A DNA stretch of 8,530 bases from Spirochaetes bacterium GWF1_49_6 (GCA_001829395.1 MIBD01000171.1:16569-25098); one strand, 5' to 3'; counted from the first letter of the stretch, positions 1-6,662 are shown. Program-made: numbers and translations. The notes: generated from the sequence alone by a model not told the origin.

Positions 1-1491
1 GGCCTCGTCGAGAATAAGAATCTTCGGCTTACGGATGATCGCCCTCGCGAGCACGATCCGCTGACGTTGTCCGCCCGATAACGTCATACCGCGTTCCCCG
101 ATAATCGTATCGTAGCCTGTGGGTATCTCCATAATAAAATCGTGGGCGTTCGCGATCTTCGACGCCTCGATCACATCCTCTGGGGTAGCGTCGGGCCGGG
201 ATAGCAGGATATTCTCGCTGATGGTGCCCGAGAACAGGATAGTCTCCTGCGTCACAATACTGAGCTGCCGGCGGATAGTCAGGGGATTCACCCCGGATGT
301 GTCCTTCCCGTCGATAAGGATTTGCCCTGATGTGGGCGAGTTGAAGACAGGGATAAGCGAGATCAGGGTGGATTTCCCCGCGCCGCTCGACCCGACTACC
401 GCGACCGTTTCGCCGGGCTTGATCTTGAGGTCGATGTTATCGAGAATAATCCGCCCGGGTTCGTACCCGAACGAGAGTTTTTTCAGTTCGATAGCGCCCT
501 CGATCGTCCCCATGTCCGGTTTGGAAAAGTCTTCCTTCTCCTCGGAGTTGATAATCTCGAATATACGGTCGGATGCGGGTTTCAGTTTACGCAGCACCAT
601 CGCGATATTTCCCACCTGCGAGAGGGGGAGCGATAGCCCCAGCGCGAGCATGATAAATGTGATAATATCGCCCGATTTCGCCATCCCCGACTGGATGCCC
701 ATCGCGCCGAGTATCAGTATAATGAGGATACCGATGACCCCGAGGAATTCGAGGGTGGGGGTTCCCAACAGGCGGATACGCACCTCCTTTTTAAGGGAGT
801 TCAGGTGCGCGTCGTTGGTTTTCGCGAAACGCCGGCGTATCTCGCTCTCCACGCCGAAACCCTTGATGACCTCTATCCCGAATACGGTCTCTTGTATATG
901 CGAGGTGATATCGGATATATTTTTCTGCACCTTCATACTACGGCTTTGTACCAACGCGCCCAGACCCGCGATAGCGATGCCGATGACCGGTACGATGGAA
1001 AAGAAATAGAGCGAGATTTGCAGGTTCGTCATTAGGAGAATGATCACTATCGCGGCCACGGTGATGGGCTGGGCGATCATCTCGACCACGATGTTCATCA
1101 GGAACACCTCGATTACTCCTATATCGTTCAGGATACGCGAGAGTATCTCACCGGAACGGTTCTTCTTATAGTAGGGGATAGGCAGGTCGATCAGGCGTTC
1201 GTAGATTTCACCCCGCAGGTCGTGTATGACCTTGATCGCGAGGGTGTTCGACGAAAGATACGCCAGATAGTGTGATGCCGCCCATAGAAACCCGAAACCG
1301 ACTAAAAACGCTATCGTCGTGAAGTTAATATACTCAAAATTATTCCCAATCAGGGTGTTCTGGAAGAAACCTCCCACACTGAGAAGCCCCCCGACCTGCC
1401 CGGCGGAATAGGTCATCGCGAATAGGATGGAAAAGATAAGCGAGCCTTTATAACGGAAAACATAGCTCGTGAATTTGCGTTTCGGTTTCAT
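1..1491 (-). CDS. ABC transporter, fused permease/ATPase (MsbA-type exporter), C-terminus cut by window edge
   Basis: This is a half-transporter with an N-terminal membrane domain and a C-terminal ATPase on one chain. Such exporters dimerise in the inner membrane and use ATP to move lipids, drugs or peptides outward; the substrate here cannot be told. The frame is open for 497 codons to the window edge with no stop. Hydrophobic helices lie near residues 16-40, 55-80, 130-155, 160-180 and 250-290. The nucleotide-binding domain shows an A-loop Tyr343, Walker A GSSGAGKST at 367-375 (Lys373), Q-loop Gln415, signature LSGGQ at 471-475 and Walker B ILILDEA at 491-497, where the window ends. The D-loop, H-loop and roughly 80 further residues, judged by MsbA length, should lie beyond position 1. 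The ATG at 1491-1489 is preceded by GGAGGAG (1504-1498), which supports this start. The gene is divergent from the BFN-like gene. The family call is firm; the substrate is unknown. Confidence 0.95.
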   Translation of the reverse strand, partial: MKPKRKFTSYVFRYKGSLIFSILFAMTYSAGQVGGLLSVGGFFQNTLIGNNFEYINFTTIAFLVGFGFLWAASHYLAYLSSNTLAIKVIHDLRGEIYERLIDLPIPYYKKNRSGEILSRILNDIGVIEVFLMNIVVEMIAQPITVAAIVIILLMTNLQISLYFFSIVPVIGIAIAGLGALVQSRSMKVQKNISDITSHIQETVFGIEVIKGFGVESEIRRRFAKTNDAHLNSLKKEVRIRLLGTPTLEFLGVIGILIILILGAMGIQSGMAKSGDIITFIMLALGLSLPLSQVGNIAMVLRKLKPASDRIFEIINSEEKEDFSKPDMGTIEGAIELKKLSFGYEPGRIILDNIDLKIKPGETVAVVGSSGAGKSTLISLIPVFNSPTSGQILIDGKDTSGVNPLTIRRQLSIVTQETILFSGTISENILLSRPDATPEDVIEASKIANAHDFIMEIPTGYDTIIGERGMTLSGGQRQRIVLARAIIRKPKILILDEA

Positions 1492-1636
1492 GTTTATCTC
1501 CTCCCGATATTTTAAGGGCGAACGTCCAAAAAATCAACTGCTGCGCAGGCTAATCCCATTATCAGCATTGTTACCTAATTAATCCTTCAGCCTGCGACAG
1601 AACACGCGCTATGTTTATATGAAGTCGAATAGCTCG

Positions 1637-1770
1637 ATATCGGGGTAAGCGTACGCAGTACCCCGTGATGGAAGGTAAGTATTCATGCATGAACACGGGC
1701 TGTCTGCCGATAATAAGTCATCGGTTCCATATCGGGGTTAGTGTACGAAGTACACGCAGTACCGTAGTAC
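1637..1770. repeat. GTAC-rich palindromic direct repeats
   Basis: Two related copies start with ATATCGGGGT(A/T)AG at 1637 and 1729 and both continue into CGCAGTACC, 92 bases apart. Copy 1 (1641-1665) is a hairpin with arms CGGGGTA and TACCCCG around an inner palindrome GCGTACGC. Copy 2 contains the perfect inverted repeat GTGTAC-GAA-GTACAC (1741-1755) followed by AGTAC-CGTA-GTACT (1758-1771). GTAC occurs six times, at 1651, 1658, 1743, 1750, 1759 and 1767. Between the copies lies a further palindrome TTCATGCATGAA (1682-1693). The arrangement could be tandem operator sites or a decayed dispersed repeat; no reading frame runs through it. Confidence 0.55.
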
Positions 1771-1803
1771 TTGATTTTTAATGGATTCCATATTAAATTA
1801 TTG

Positions 1804-1934
1804 TTGGGCGGTTCCCCCCTGCGGGGACTGACGCAAAAACTATTAAAATTTTTAACATTAATAATGTTATAGCTTTAAAAACGCCCAATGGTCACTTCCT
1901 TGCCACCGAGAATCGGTGGTTATTAGAAGTGCCC
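1804..1934 (+). repeat. Structured repeat, copy A (inverted relative to copy B at 3973-4130)
   Basis: This 131-nt element has a second, inverted copy on the other side of the two downstream genes. Near-identical blocks shared with copy B are TGGGCGGTT through AAAAACTATT (1805-1844, one-base length difference), ACGCCCAATGG (1881-1891) with CACTTC, and TGCCACC. The sequence can fold as follows. P1 is TTGGGCG (1804-1810) with CGCCCAA (1882-1888). P2 is a GC hairpin (1811-1828). P3 is AAAACTAT with ATAGCTTT (1836-1876), enclosing the perfect TAACATT-AAT-AATGTTA hairpin (1853-1869). P4 is GGTCACTTC (1890-1898) with GAAGTGCCC (1926-1934). P5, nested in P4, is CCACCG (1903-1908) with CGGTGG (1914-1919). 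It ends 24 nt before the start codon at 1959. It may be a structured leader RNA or a non-autonomous mobile repeat. Confidence 0.75.
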
Positions 1935-1958
1935 TGTTGTATGTAAGGAGATTTACCG

Positions 1959-2489
1959 ATGTTGAAATTTATCAAGGGGCTGTTCGGCGGGAAGTCCGGC
2001 CGTAAGAACCTGACCCTGATGCGTGTCGAGAAAATGGCCTATGACGGGATTTCGCTTCGTTTTCTCGTGTTTATGAAGTCCGAGGACGAGTCGGTCAATA
2101 AGACCGGTTTACTGGTGCTTGAGGGGATGGAGGGCGAGGAAGCGATCATGCTGCCGCTGGTATTCCAGAATAAAGTGTTTACCGGCTTTCTGAAAGGCGC
2201 CGGGATACAGGTGAAGGAGATTATTCTTCTCAATAAGGACAATACCCCGGATGCGGCGGAATGCGTGGTCAGGAAGGGCTTGTTCTATAAAACGATCAAG
2301 ATATCATTACTGGAGGCGGTCATTATCGGTAACGAGTATGACCTGCCGTTCCTGGTGTCCAAGGAAATCCTTGAACCGATGATGATCGGCCTCAATCTCG
2401 AAGGCGAACCGGTATCGTCGTTTATGAATACGGTGAATATGCAGAAAATACTGGATGACGAACGTTATGAGAACGAGGTAATCATGTGA
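1959..2489 (+). CDS. Diverged bifunctional-nuclease-like (BFN/DUF151) domain protein
   Basis: A 176-residue cytoplasmic protein with no signal peptide or membrane segment. Residues about 48-140 follow the pattern of the BFN/DUF151 family: a strand pair around GLLVLEG and AIMLPLVFQ, a helix ending in LKGAGIQVKEIIL, then ISLLEAVIIGNEYDLPFLVSKEILE split across 115-139. That last stretch parallels the family's (D)ARPSDAIALAL-x-PIFV-x-EEVLE region. The RPSD part of the family motif is not conserved here, so nuclease activity should not be assumed. The basic, glycine-rich N-terminus (residues 1-20) and the tail after 145 fall outside the domain. AAGGAG at 1945-1950 supports the ATG. The 3' end overlaps the next gene by four bases (GTGA), so the two are probably co-translated. 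I assigned the family by recognising the pattern, without a profile search. Confidence 0.6.
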   Translation: MLKFIKGLFGGKSGRKNLTLMRVEKMAYDGISLRFLVFMKSEDESVNKTGLLVLEGMEGEEAIMLPLVFQNKVFTGFLKGAGIQVKEIILLNKDNTPDAAECVVRKGLFYKTIKISLLEAVIIGNEYDLPFLVSKEILEPMMIGLNLEGEPVSSFMNTVNMQKILDDERYENEVIM

Positions 2490-3928
2490 AAAAGCTATTA
2501 ATCGCGTTGTGCCTGCTGATCCCCGCCGCCGTTTTCCCAGCGGAAGGGATAGAGAACCATATAGTCAAATCGGAACTCGTCATCTATTTCCCGACGTTCA
2601 AAGCTCTGCACGATACGGTCAAATCGCTGATGAAGCGTTTCTACGGGAAGAATTATCCCCAGATGGAGAAACAATACAGCCTGAACTCCGAATCGAGTTT
2701 GGGTGTGGATATCCTGAGCGAAAAGAGTCTCGATAGCGTCGGGGTGGATATCGCAGGGCCGATTGCCTATGTGCATATCACGAGCAATGTCGGATATATC
2801 CTGGTGACCCTCAAGTCGGAAGCCAAGTTCAAGGCCTATGTGAAATCCATCCTGAAGGACACAGTTCCATACGCGATAGTGGGGAAGTACGCGATACTCT
2901 CCGAGACCCCGAAGGTCATGCCGGATATGAAAACCCCTTTGCTGATAGCGGACGAGGGATTCAAGCTGTCGGCGGAACGTTTGCAGTTCAAATGGGACAA
3001 ACCGTTCGTATGGATCGACAGCAAGTACCTCAGCGTGATATCCGGGAGTTCGATGGCCTCGTCGAAGGTGCAGTTGCCCTATGGGTTTACCGCGGGAACC
3101 ATCGATTTTGCCGCCGATAAAATAAAGCTCAATCTATACTCCGCGCTCCTGACCGATAAACAGATCGACTTTATTCAGAAGATACGTGTCGCCGACGGAA
3201 AGGGTAAGTTCGATATACTTGACTACGGATGGGGCAATCCCGTACTGGTCGGCAATGTTTATATGAATTTTGCCGAATTGTACCGTTATTACCTCGCCAT
3301 CGATCAGTTGAATGTCCTCGGGTTGAAGGGGGTCGCCGCCGAACTGATGAAGAAGTACTCCATCAGTATCGAGAAAGACCTGATAGCGAACTCCGACGGG
3401 CGTTTCAAGCTGGTCATCCTGAAGTACGACGATCTAAAGAAGCAGTACCTGATATACGGCTCCCTCGGGATAAAAGACCCCTCACTGACTACCGCGTTCA
3501 TGCAGAACCTGAAGAGCGTCATACTCAAGACTGGGCAGAAACTCTATACCTTTGAAATATTCACCTATCCGTTCTATCACTACCAGAGCGATAATTTCTC
3601 CATATTCTACGGGCAGATCGAAAAAGATTTCTTCTTTTCCACCGATAAAGACCTGCTGGTCGCGCTGGTGAAGAATGTATTCGATAATAAGAACGGGTAT
3701 TACAAAAACCTGCCCGATTTTTTCAGCAAAGCGTCCGTCCAGAATAAAATCGGCTATTATTTTACCGTCGACGTGCAAAGCCTGTTCAGCAGCGTCAACT
3801 CCGGCGGTTTCACACTGACGAGCGATTTCCTGACAGGCATTAAAGATATCTATGTCTACGGAAATCCTGATATGGGTGAAAAGCCGTATGGATGGAACAC
3901 AACTGTTGAAATAAATTTCTATAAATAA
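2486..3928 (+). CDS. Exported protein of unknown function, weakly DUF3352-like
   Basis: A 480-residue protein starting at a GTG that overlaps the upstream stop codon (GTGA, 2486-2489), the usual sign of translational coupling. Residues 1-19 are a typical signal peptide (MKKLLIALCLLIPAAVFPA), so it is likely periplasmic or envelope-associated. There is no further membrane segment, and the only cysteine seen (Cys9) is inside the signal peptide without a good lipobox. The mature part looks like two α/β halves, about 25-240 and 250-480. A segment near 72-110 (LGVDILSEKSLDSVGVDIAGP) and the ending near 425-460 (GYYFTVDVQSLFSS and LTSDFLTGIKDIYVYGN) resemble DUF3352-type exported proteins, where a 'model protein' fold is repeated. 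This resemblance is weak and from memory. No catalytic motif is visible. Its coupled partner is the BFN-like protein. Confidence 0.8.
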   Translation: MKKLLIALCLLIPAAVFPAEGIENHIVKSELVIYFPTFKALHDTVKSLMKRFYGKNYPQMEKQYSLNSESSLGVDILSEKSLDSVGVDIAGPIAYVHITSNVGYILVTLKSEAKFKAYVKSILKDTVPYAIVGKYAILSETPKVMPDMKTPLLIADEGFKLSAERLQFKWDKPFVWIDSKYLSVISGSSMASSKVQLPYGFTAGTIDFAADKIKLNLYSALLTDKQIDFIQKIRVADGKGKFDILDYGWGNPVLVGNVYMNFAELYRYYLAIDQLNVLGLKGVAAELMKKYSISIEKDLIANSDGRFKLVILKYDDLKKQYLIYGSLGIKDPSLTTAFMQNLKSVILKTGQKLYTFEIFTYPFYHYQSDNFSIFYGQIEKDFFFSTDKDLLVALVKNVFDNKNGYYKNLPDFFSKASVQNKIGYYFTVDVQSLFSSVNSGGFTLTSDFLTGIKDIYVYGNPDMGEKPYGWNTTVEINFYK

Positions 3929-3972
3929 GCCCATTAAAATTGACCGCCCGCTAAATTTCAATTATCATATAT

Positions 3973-4130
3973 GGACACTTCAAGTAACCGCCTTTTCAAG
4001 GTGGCAAGCCTCCGCGCTTTGCGCGAAGATAAAGAAGTGGCCATTGGGCGTATTATAAAGAATTAAAAACACTATTGTTATAAATGTAAATAGTTTTTGC
4101 GTCAGTCCCCGCAAGGGGGGAACCGCCCAT
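3973..4130 (-). repeat. Structured repeat, copy B (inverted relative to copy A at 1804-1934)
   Basis: Read on the minus strand this is the same element as copy A, 158 nt long. P1 is TGGGCG (4129-4124) with CGCCCA (4050-4045). P2 is a GC hairpin (4105-4123). P3 pairs 4089-4098 with 4065-4076, a ten-base stem with a two-base bulge. P4 pairs 4034-4042 with 3973-3981 and keeps an internal mismatch, C·T here where copy A has T·C. P5 pairs CCGCCTT (3988-3994) with AAGGTGG (3998-4004). An extra hairpin (4010-4028, arms around CCGCGC-TTT-GCGCG) accounts for most of the length difference. The linkers differ from copy A while the stems can still form. It lies between the end of the exported-protein gene and the cheW-like gene, and fills most of that 235-nt gap. 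Confidence 0.75.
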
Positions 4131-4163
4131 ATAACAAAAACCTCAATACGGGAAGAAACACGT

Positions 4164-4736
4164 ATGGAAAGGCAATTTGTCAGTTTCTATATTACCGGGA
4201 TCAAGTATTGCTTGGATATCATGGATGTGGAAGAAGTAGTCCGTGAATCGAAGTTTACCAAAATGCCGGACATGCCGAACTTCATCGAAGGGATCATGAA
4301 CCTTCGCGGTATCGTCGTGCCGGTAATGTCGGTCAAGAAAAAGCTCGGCCTCGATAAGGCTGATGAAATTTTAGCTGTGCATACTCGTATAGAAACCCCT
4401 GCGTCCGCCCCTGAAGAGGGGAAACCCGAAGGAAATATAGAGGGGAATGCGAAGGTAGAAGCGATCATGCGCGCGAAGAAAAAAAATGCCGCGAGAAAAC
4501 TGATTATCGTCAGGATAGAAGGGGTGCTTGTGGGATTTTTAGTCGATAATCTCGATCGGGTGTTCGCTATCGATGAGAAGACGATACAGTCCGCGGAGGG
4601 CGTATCCACCAATGTCGACCGCGCGTTTATCGAGGGAATCGCGAAGATCGGCGAGGAAGTTTTTATCATACTCAATGTAAAAAAGATGATCGGCTTCGAC
4701 GAGAAAACATTCATCAAAGAAGAAATCTTAGAATAA
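4164..4736 (+). CDS. CheW-like chemotaxis coupling protein with charged internal insert
   Basis: CheW-domain proteins are SH3-like adaptors that link chemoreceptors to the histidine kinase CheA at the inner face of the membrane. Residues 1-62 match the first half of the domain: QFVSFYITGIKYCLDI, then VEEVVRE, MPNFIEGIMNLRG (Arg48 in the conserved NLRG) and VVPV. Residues 111-178 match the second half: KLIIVRIEGVLVGFLVD, then FIEGIAKIGEEVFIILNVKKM. Between them, roughly 66-110, is a Pro/Glu/Gly/Lys-rich insert with no hydrophobic core, which takes the protein to 190 residues where CheW is usually about 150-170. The start has only a modest ribosome binding site (GGGAAG, 4150-4155). The OmpL47-like gene follows 26 bases later and is probably in the same transcript. 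No cheA, cheY or receptor gene is in view, so it may act with a distant cluster. Confidence 0.88.
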   Translation: MERQFVSFYITGIKYCLDIMDVEEVVRESKFTKMPDMPNFIEGIMNLRGIVVPVMSVKKKLGLDKADEILAVHTRIETPASAPEEGKPEGNIEGNAKVEAIMRAKKKNAARKLIIVRIEGVLVGFLVDNLDRVFAIDEKTIQSAEGVSTNVDRAFIEGIAKIGEEVFIILNVKKMIGFDEKTFIKEEILE

Positions 4737-4762
4737 CAAATAAGTCAGGAGGAATATAAGAA

Positions 4763-5773
4763 ATGAAAAGAATATCTATTCTTTTATCCGTGTTGTTATT
4801 GGGGGTTTGCCCCGTTTTGATGACCGCCCAACAGACAGACGCGCCCGATCAGGAAGACAGCGGTGTTGCACCCGCTTCCAGTACTAATGTTGCGGCAGAT
4901 TCCACTGTTAAGCCTGTAGGCGAAGAAAAAGAAGTGATCGCGACCGGCGGTGCGTTATATAACGACGGTTCTATCGATTACGCTCCCGCGGGCGTACAGT
5001 TCGCGGTGCAGAGCCAGGATACCGGCGCCGGCGTCAAGAGTATTTACGTCTGGGTCGATAATTCCGCGATGCAGACCAATACGGCTCCTATCGGCTTTAA
5101 CGCCGAAGGCCGTCATTCGATCGCATTTCAGGTCGAGGATAATGTCGGCAACCTTTCCGCGATGAAAACCTATTCGTTTATCATGGATACCACCGCGCCG
5201 GAAGTAAAAATAATCAGCGCGTTCAAGGGAATCCAGATGACCAACGGCGTGTATGTTCCCGCGGACAATAAGTTTATGATTATCGCGCAGGATAAGCTCT
5301 CCGGTGTGAAATCTATCGAGTACGCTATAGACGGCGGCGCGATGCAGACGTATAACGAGAATATTTTACTCACCGAGAAAAGCGGAATGCATACGATTGT
5401 CTACCGAGCTGCCGATAACGTCGGTAATATCGGCGGAACGATGACGAACGTGTTCTATATCGACGGTACCGCGCCTGTAGTAAATATCGGCAGCGATCCC
5501 GCCGCGTTCTCTAAGGACGGGGTGAATTTCATCTCCGGGAAAGCGAGCATCGTGATTACCGCGAAGGATGCTGATACCGATGTCGTATCGATTATGTACT
5601 ATATCGACAACGGCGAGGCGGCGCAGTACAGCTACCCGATCAAGCTGAGCGGCGGCGAACATACGGTTAAGGCGATGGCGATTGATGCTGTCGGTAACGA
5701 GAGTCAGTTAGCCGAGTACAAGGTCTCCGTCGACGCGTCCGACCCGTCGGCGTATGTCGAAGCTGAAAAGTAA
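4763..5773 (+). CDS. Secreted protein with three OmpL47-type / Ig-like repeats
   Basis: A 336-residue exported protein. Residues 1-22 form a signal peptide (MKRISILLSVLLLGVCPVLMTA). Cys16 lies in LLGVC, a poor lipobox, so signal peptidase I cleavage after TA is more likely. A Pro/Ser/Asp-rich linker (about 23-58) precedes three repeats of about 85 residues at 70-150, 165-240 and 255-325. Each has the pattern GVKSI-Y-IDN, G-HTI or G-HSI, and DNVGN or DAVGN, and the first two end in DTTAPEVKI or DGTAPVVNI. These are the marks of the OmpL47-type domain family, which despite its name looks like extracellular β-sandwich repeats. A likely role is surface or periplasmic binding or cell-wall association; the ligand is unknown. 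AGGAGG (4747-4752) supports the start. It shares a transcript with the cheW-like gene and ends at the terminator at 5788-5820. Confidence 0.85.
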   Translation: MKRISILLSVLLLGVCPVLMTAQQTDAPDQEDSGVAPASSTNVAADSTVKPVGEEKEVIATGGALYNDGSIDYAPAGVQFAVQSQDTGAGVKSIYVWVDNSAMQTNTAPIGFNAEGRHSIAFQVEDNVGNLSAMKTYSFIMDTTAPEVKIISAFKGIQMTNGVYVPADNKFMIIAQDKLSGVKSIEYAIDGGAMQTYNENILLTEKSGMHTIVYRAADNVGNIGGTMTNVFYIDGTAPVVNIGSDPAAFSKDGVNFISGKASIVITAKDADTDVVSIMYYIDNGEAAQYSYPIKLSGGEHTVKAMAIDAVGNESQLAEYKVSVDASDPSAYVEAEK

Positions 5774-5787
5774 CCTACTTTCCGATA

Positions 5788-5820
5788 AAATGGCCGTCCG
5801 TTAGGGCGGCCATTATTTTT
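5788..5820 (+). terminator. Rho-independent terminator after the OmpL47-like gene
   Basis: The arms TGGCCGTCC (5791-5799) and GGGCGGCCA (5804-5812) form a nine-base stem with one G·T pair and the loop GTTA. Two flanking A-T pairs extend it, and a T-rich tract follows (5813-5820). It lies 15 bases after the stop codon and should end the cheW / OmpL47-like transcript. Confidence 0.9.
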
Positions 5821-5837
5821 ACCCACCCCCGATTTTC

Positions 5838-5866
5838 TTGTAAAAATTCATCGAATAGTATATAAT
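5838..5866 (+). promoter_or_regulatory. Sigma-70-type promoter for yebC
   Basis: TTGTAA at 5838-5843 (-35, four of six consensus bases) and a perfect TATAAT at 5861-5866 (-10) are 17 bases apart. They sit between the upstream terminator and yebC. Transcription would start near 5873, giving a leader of about 25 nt that carries the GGAGG ribosome binding site (5889-5893). Confidence 0.75.
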
Positions 5867-5897
5867 AAGCACGAATAAAACCGGAAACGGAGGAATT

Positions 5898-6650
5898 ATG
5901 TCAGGTCATAATAAATGGGCCAATATCAAACAGAGAAAGGGCGCTCAGGACGCGAAACGGAGTAACGTATTCTCTAAATTCGTGAAGGAAATTATTGTCG
6001 CGGCGAAAGAAAAGGGCGGCAATCCTGATACCAATAACCGTTTGAAGGTCGCGATCGATAAGGCCAAAAGCGTGAATATGCCCAAGGACACTATCGAAAA
6101 AGCGATCAAGCGCGGTACGGGCGAGCTCGAAGGGATTTCCTATGAGGAGATTTCCTACGAGGGTTACGGACCCGGCGGAGTCGCTGTCATAGTCGATACG
6201 ATGACCGATAATAAGAACCGCACCGCCGCTGAAATCAGAAAAATATTCTCCAAGCATAACGGCAGTCTCGGCGAGGCCGGGTGTGTCGCGTGGATGTTCG
6301 ATAGAAAAGGCTACATCGGCATAGACGGTACGAAACATACCGAGGACGCGGTGATGGAAATCGCGTTGGAAATCGGGGCGGACGATGTAGTGAAAGAGGG
6401 CGATACGATCGAGGTATATACCTCGATGGACTCGTTCCACTCGGTACTGGAAGATTTGAAGGCAAAGGGGCTTACCGTGACGGAATCCGAGATTTCACGC
6501 ATTCCCCAGAACACCATCAAACTCGAGAAGGATAAGGCCTTTACGCTCCTGAAGCTGATGGACGAACTCGAGAACCATGACGACGTACAGGATTTCGCGC
6601 AGAACGCGGATATCGACGATTCGATCATGGAAGAGTTTATGAACTCCTAA
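5898..6650 (+). CDS. yebC: YebC/PmpR/TACO1 family protein
   Basis: A 250-residue cytoplasmic protein, the normal length for the family. It starts with the hallmark MSGHNKWANIKQRK and shows NRLKVAIDKAKSVNMPKDTIEKAI split across 47-70, GYGPGGVA (89-96), TDNKNRT (103-109) and GSLGEAGCVAWMF (122-134). The family was long annotated as transcriptional regulators. The mitochondrial member TACO1 is a translational activator, and recent bacterial work links YebC proteins to translation through difficult proline stretches. GGAGG at 5889-5893, four bases before the ATG, fixes the start. In many bacteria yebC precedes ruvC; here it is followed at once by a terminator, so it appears to be a single-gene transcript with its own promoter. 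The acidic C-terminus (DDVQDFAQNADIDDSIMEEF) is typical. Confidence 0.97.
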   Translation: MSGHNKWANIKQRKGAQDAKRSNVFSKFVKEIIVAAKEKGGNPDTNNRLKVAIDKAKSVNMPKDTIEKAIKRGTGELEGISYEEISYEGYGPGGVAVIVDTMTDNKNRTAAEIRKIFSKHNGSLGEAGCVAWMFDRKGYIGIDGTKHTEDAVMEIALEIGADDVVKEGDTIEVYTSMDSFHSVLEDLKAKGLTVTESEISRIPQNTIKLEKDKAFTLLKLMDELENHDDVQDFAQNADIDDSIMEEFMNS

Positions 6651-6662
6651 TTAAAATAACCC

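Larger units (their letters stand above)
1492..1958. other. Divergent intergenic region (467 nt) with two kinds of repeats
   Basis: I see no convincing gene in this gap between the divergent ABC transporter and BFN-like genes. From the left it holds the transporter's ribosome binding site (1498-1504) and about 130 nt of unremarkable sequence. Then come GTAC-rich palindromic direct repeats (1637-1770), an AT-rich stretch, and copy A of a structured repeat (1804-1934). The Shine-Dalgarno sequence AAGGAG (1945-1950), eight bases before the ATG at 1959, belongs to the downstream gene. No promoter with both a good -35 and -10 at a sensible distance stood out for either gene. Confidence 0.7.

Noticed and set aside
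119..1009. A long plus-strand open frame of 296 codons
   Set aside because: It is antisense to the ABC transporter, whose minus-strand frame carries all the expected ATPase motifs. The plus translation has no recognisable feature and no ribosome binding site.
1509..1537. TTGATT-N17-TAAAAT on minus as a promoter of the ABC transporter gene
   Set aside because: The boxes match reasonably, but the transcript would start near 1502, inside the ribosome binding site at 1504-1498. That leaves too short a leader.
1903..1925. The CCACCG/CGGTGG hairpin as a Rho-independent terminator
   Set aside because: The stem is only six bases with no proper T tract, no gene ends just upstream, and it fits better as part of the repeat structure shared with copy B.
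3482..3961. A 159-codon minus-strand open frame
   Set aside because: It lies antisense to the exported-protein gene, with no ribosome binding site or family pattern. It is a shadow frame.
1804..4130. An insertion sequence or integron cassette array bounded by the repeats
   Set aside because: There is no transposase or integrase, no clear target-site duplication, and the repeats lack attC core sites and are inverted rather than in the same orientation.
5901..6440. A 179-codon minus-strand open frame
   Set aside because: It is antisense to yebC, whose identity is certain.
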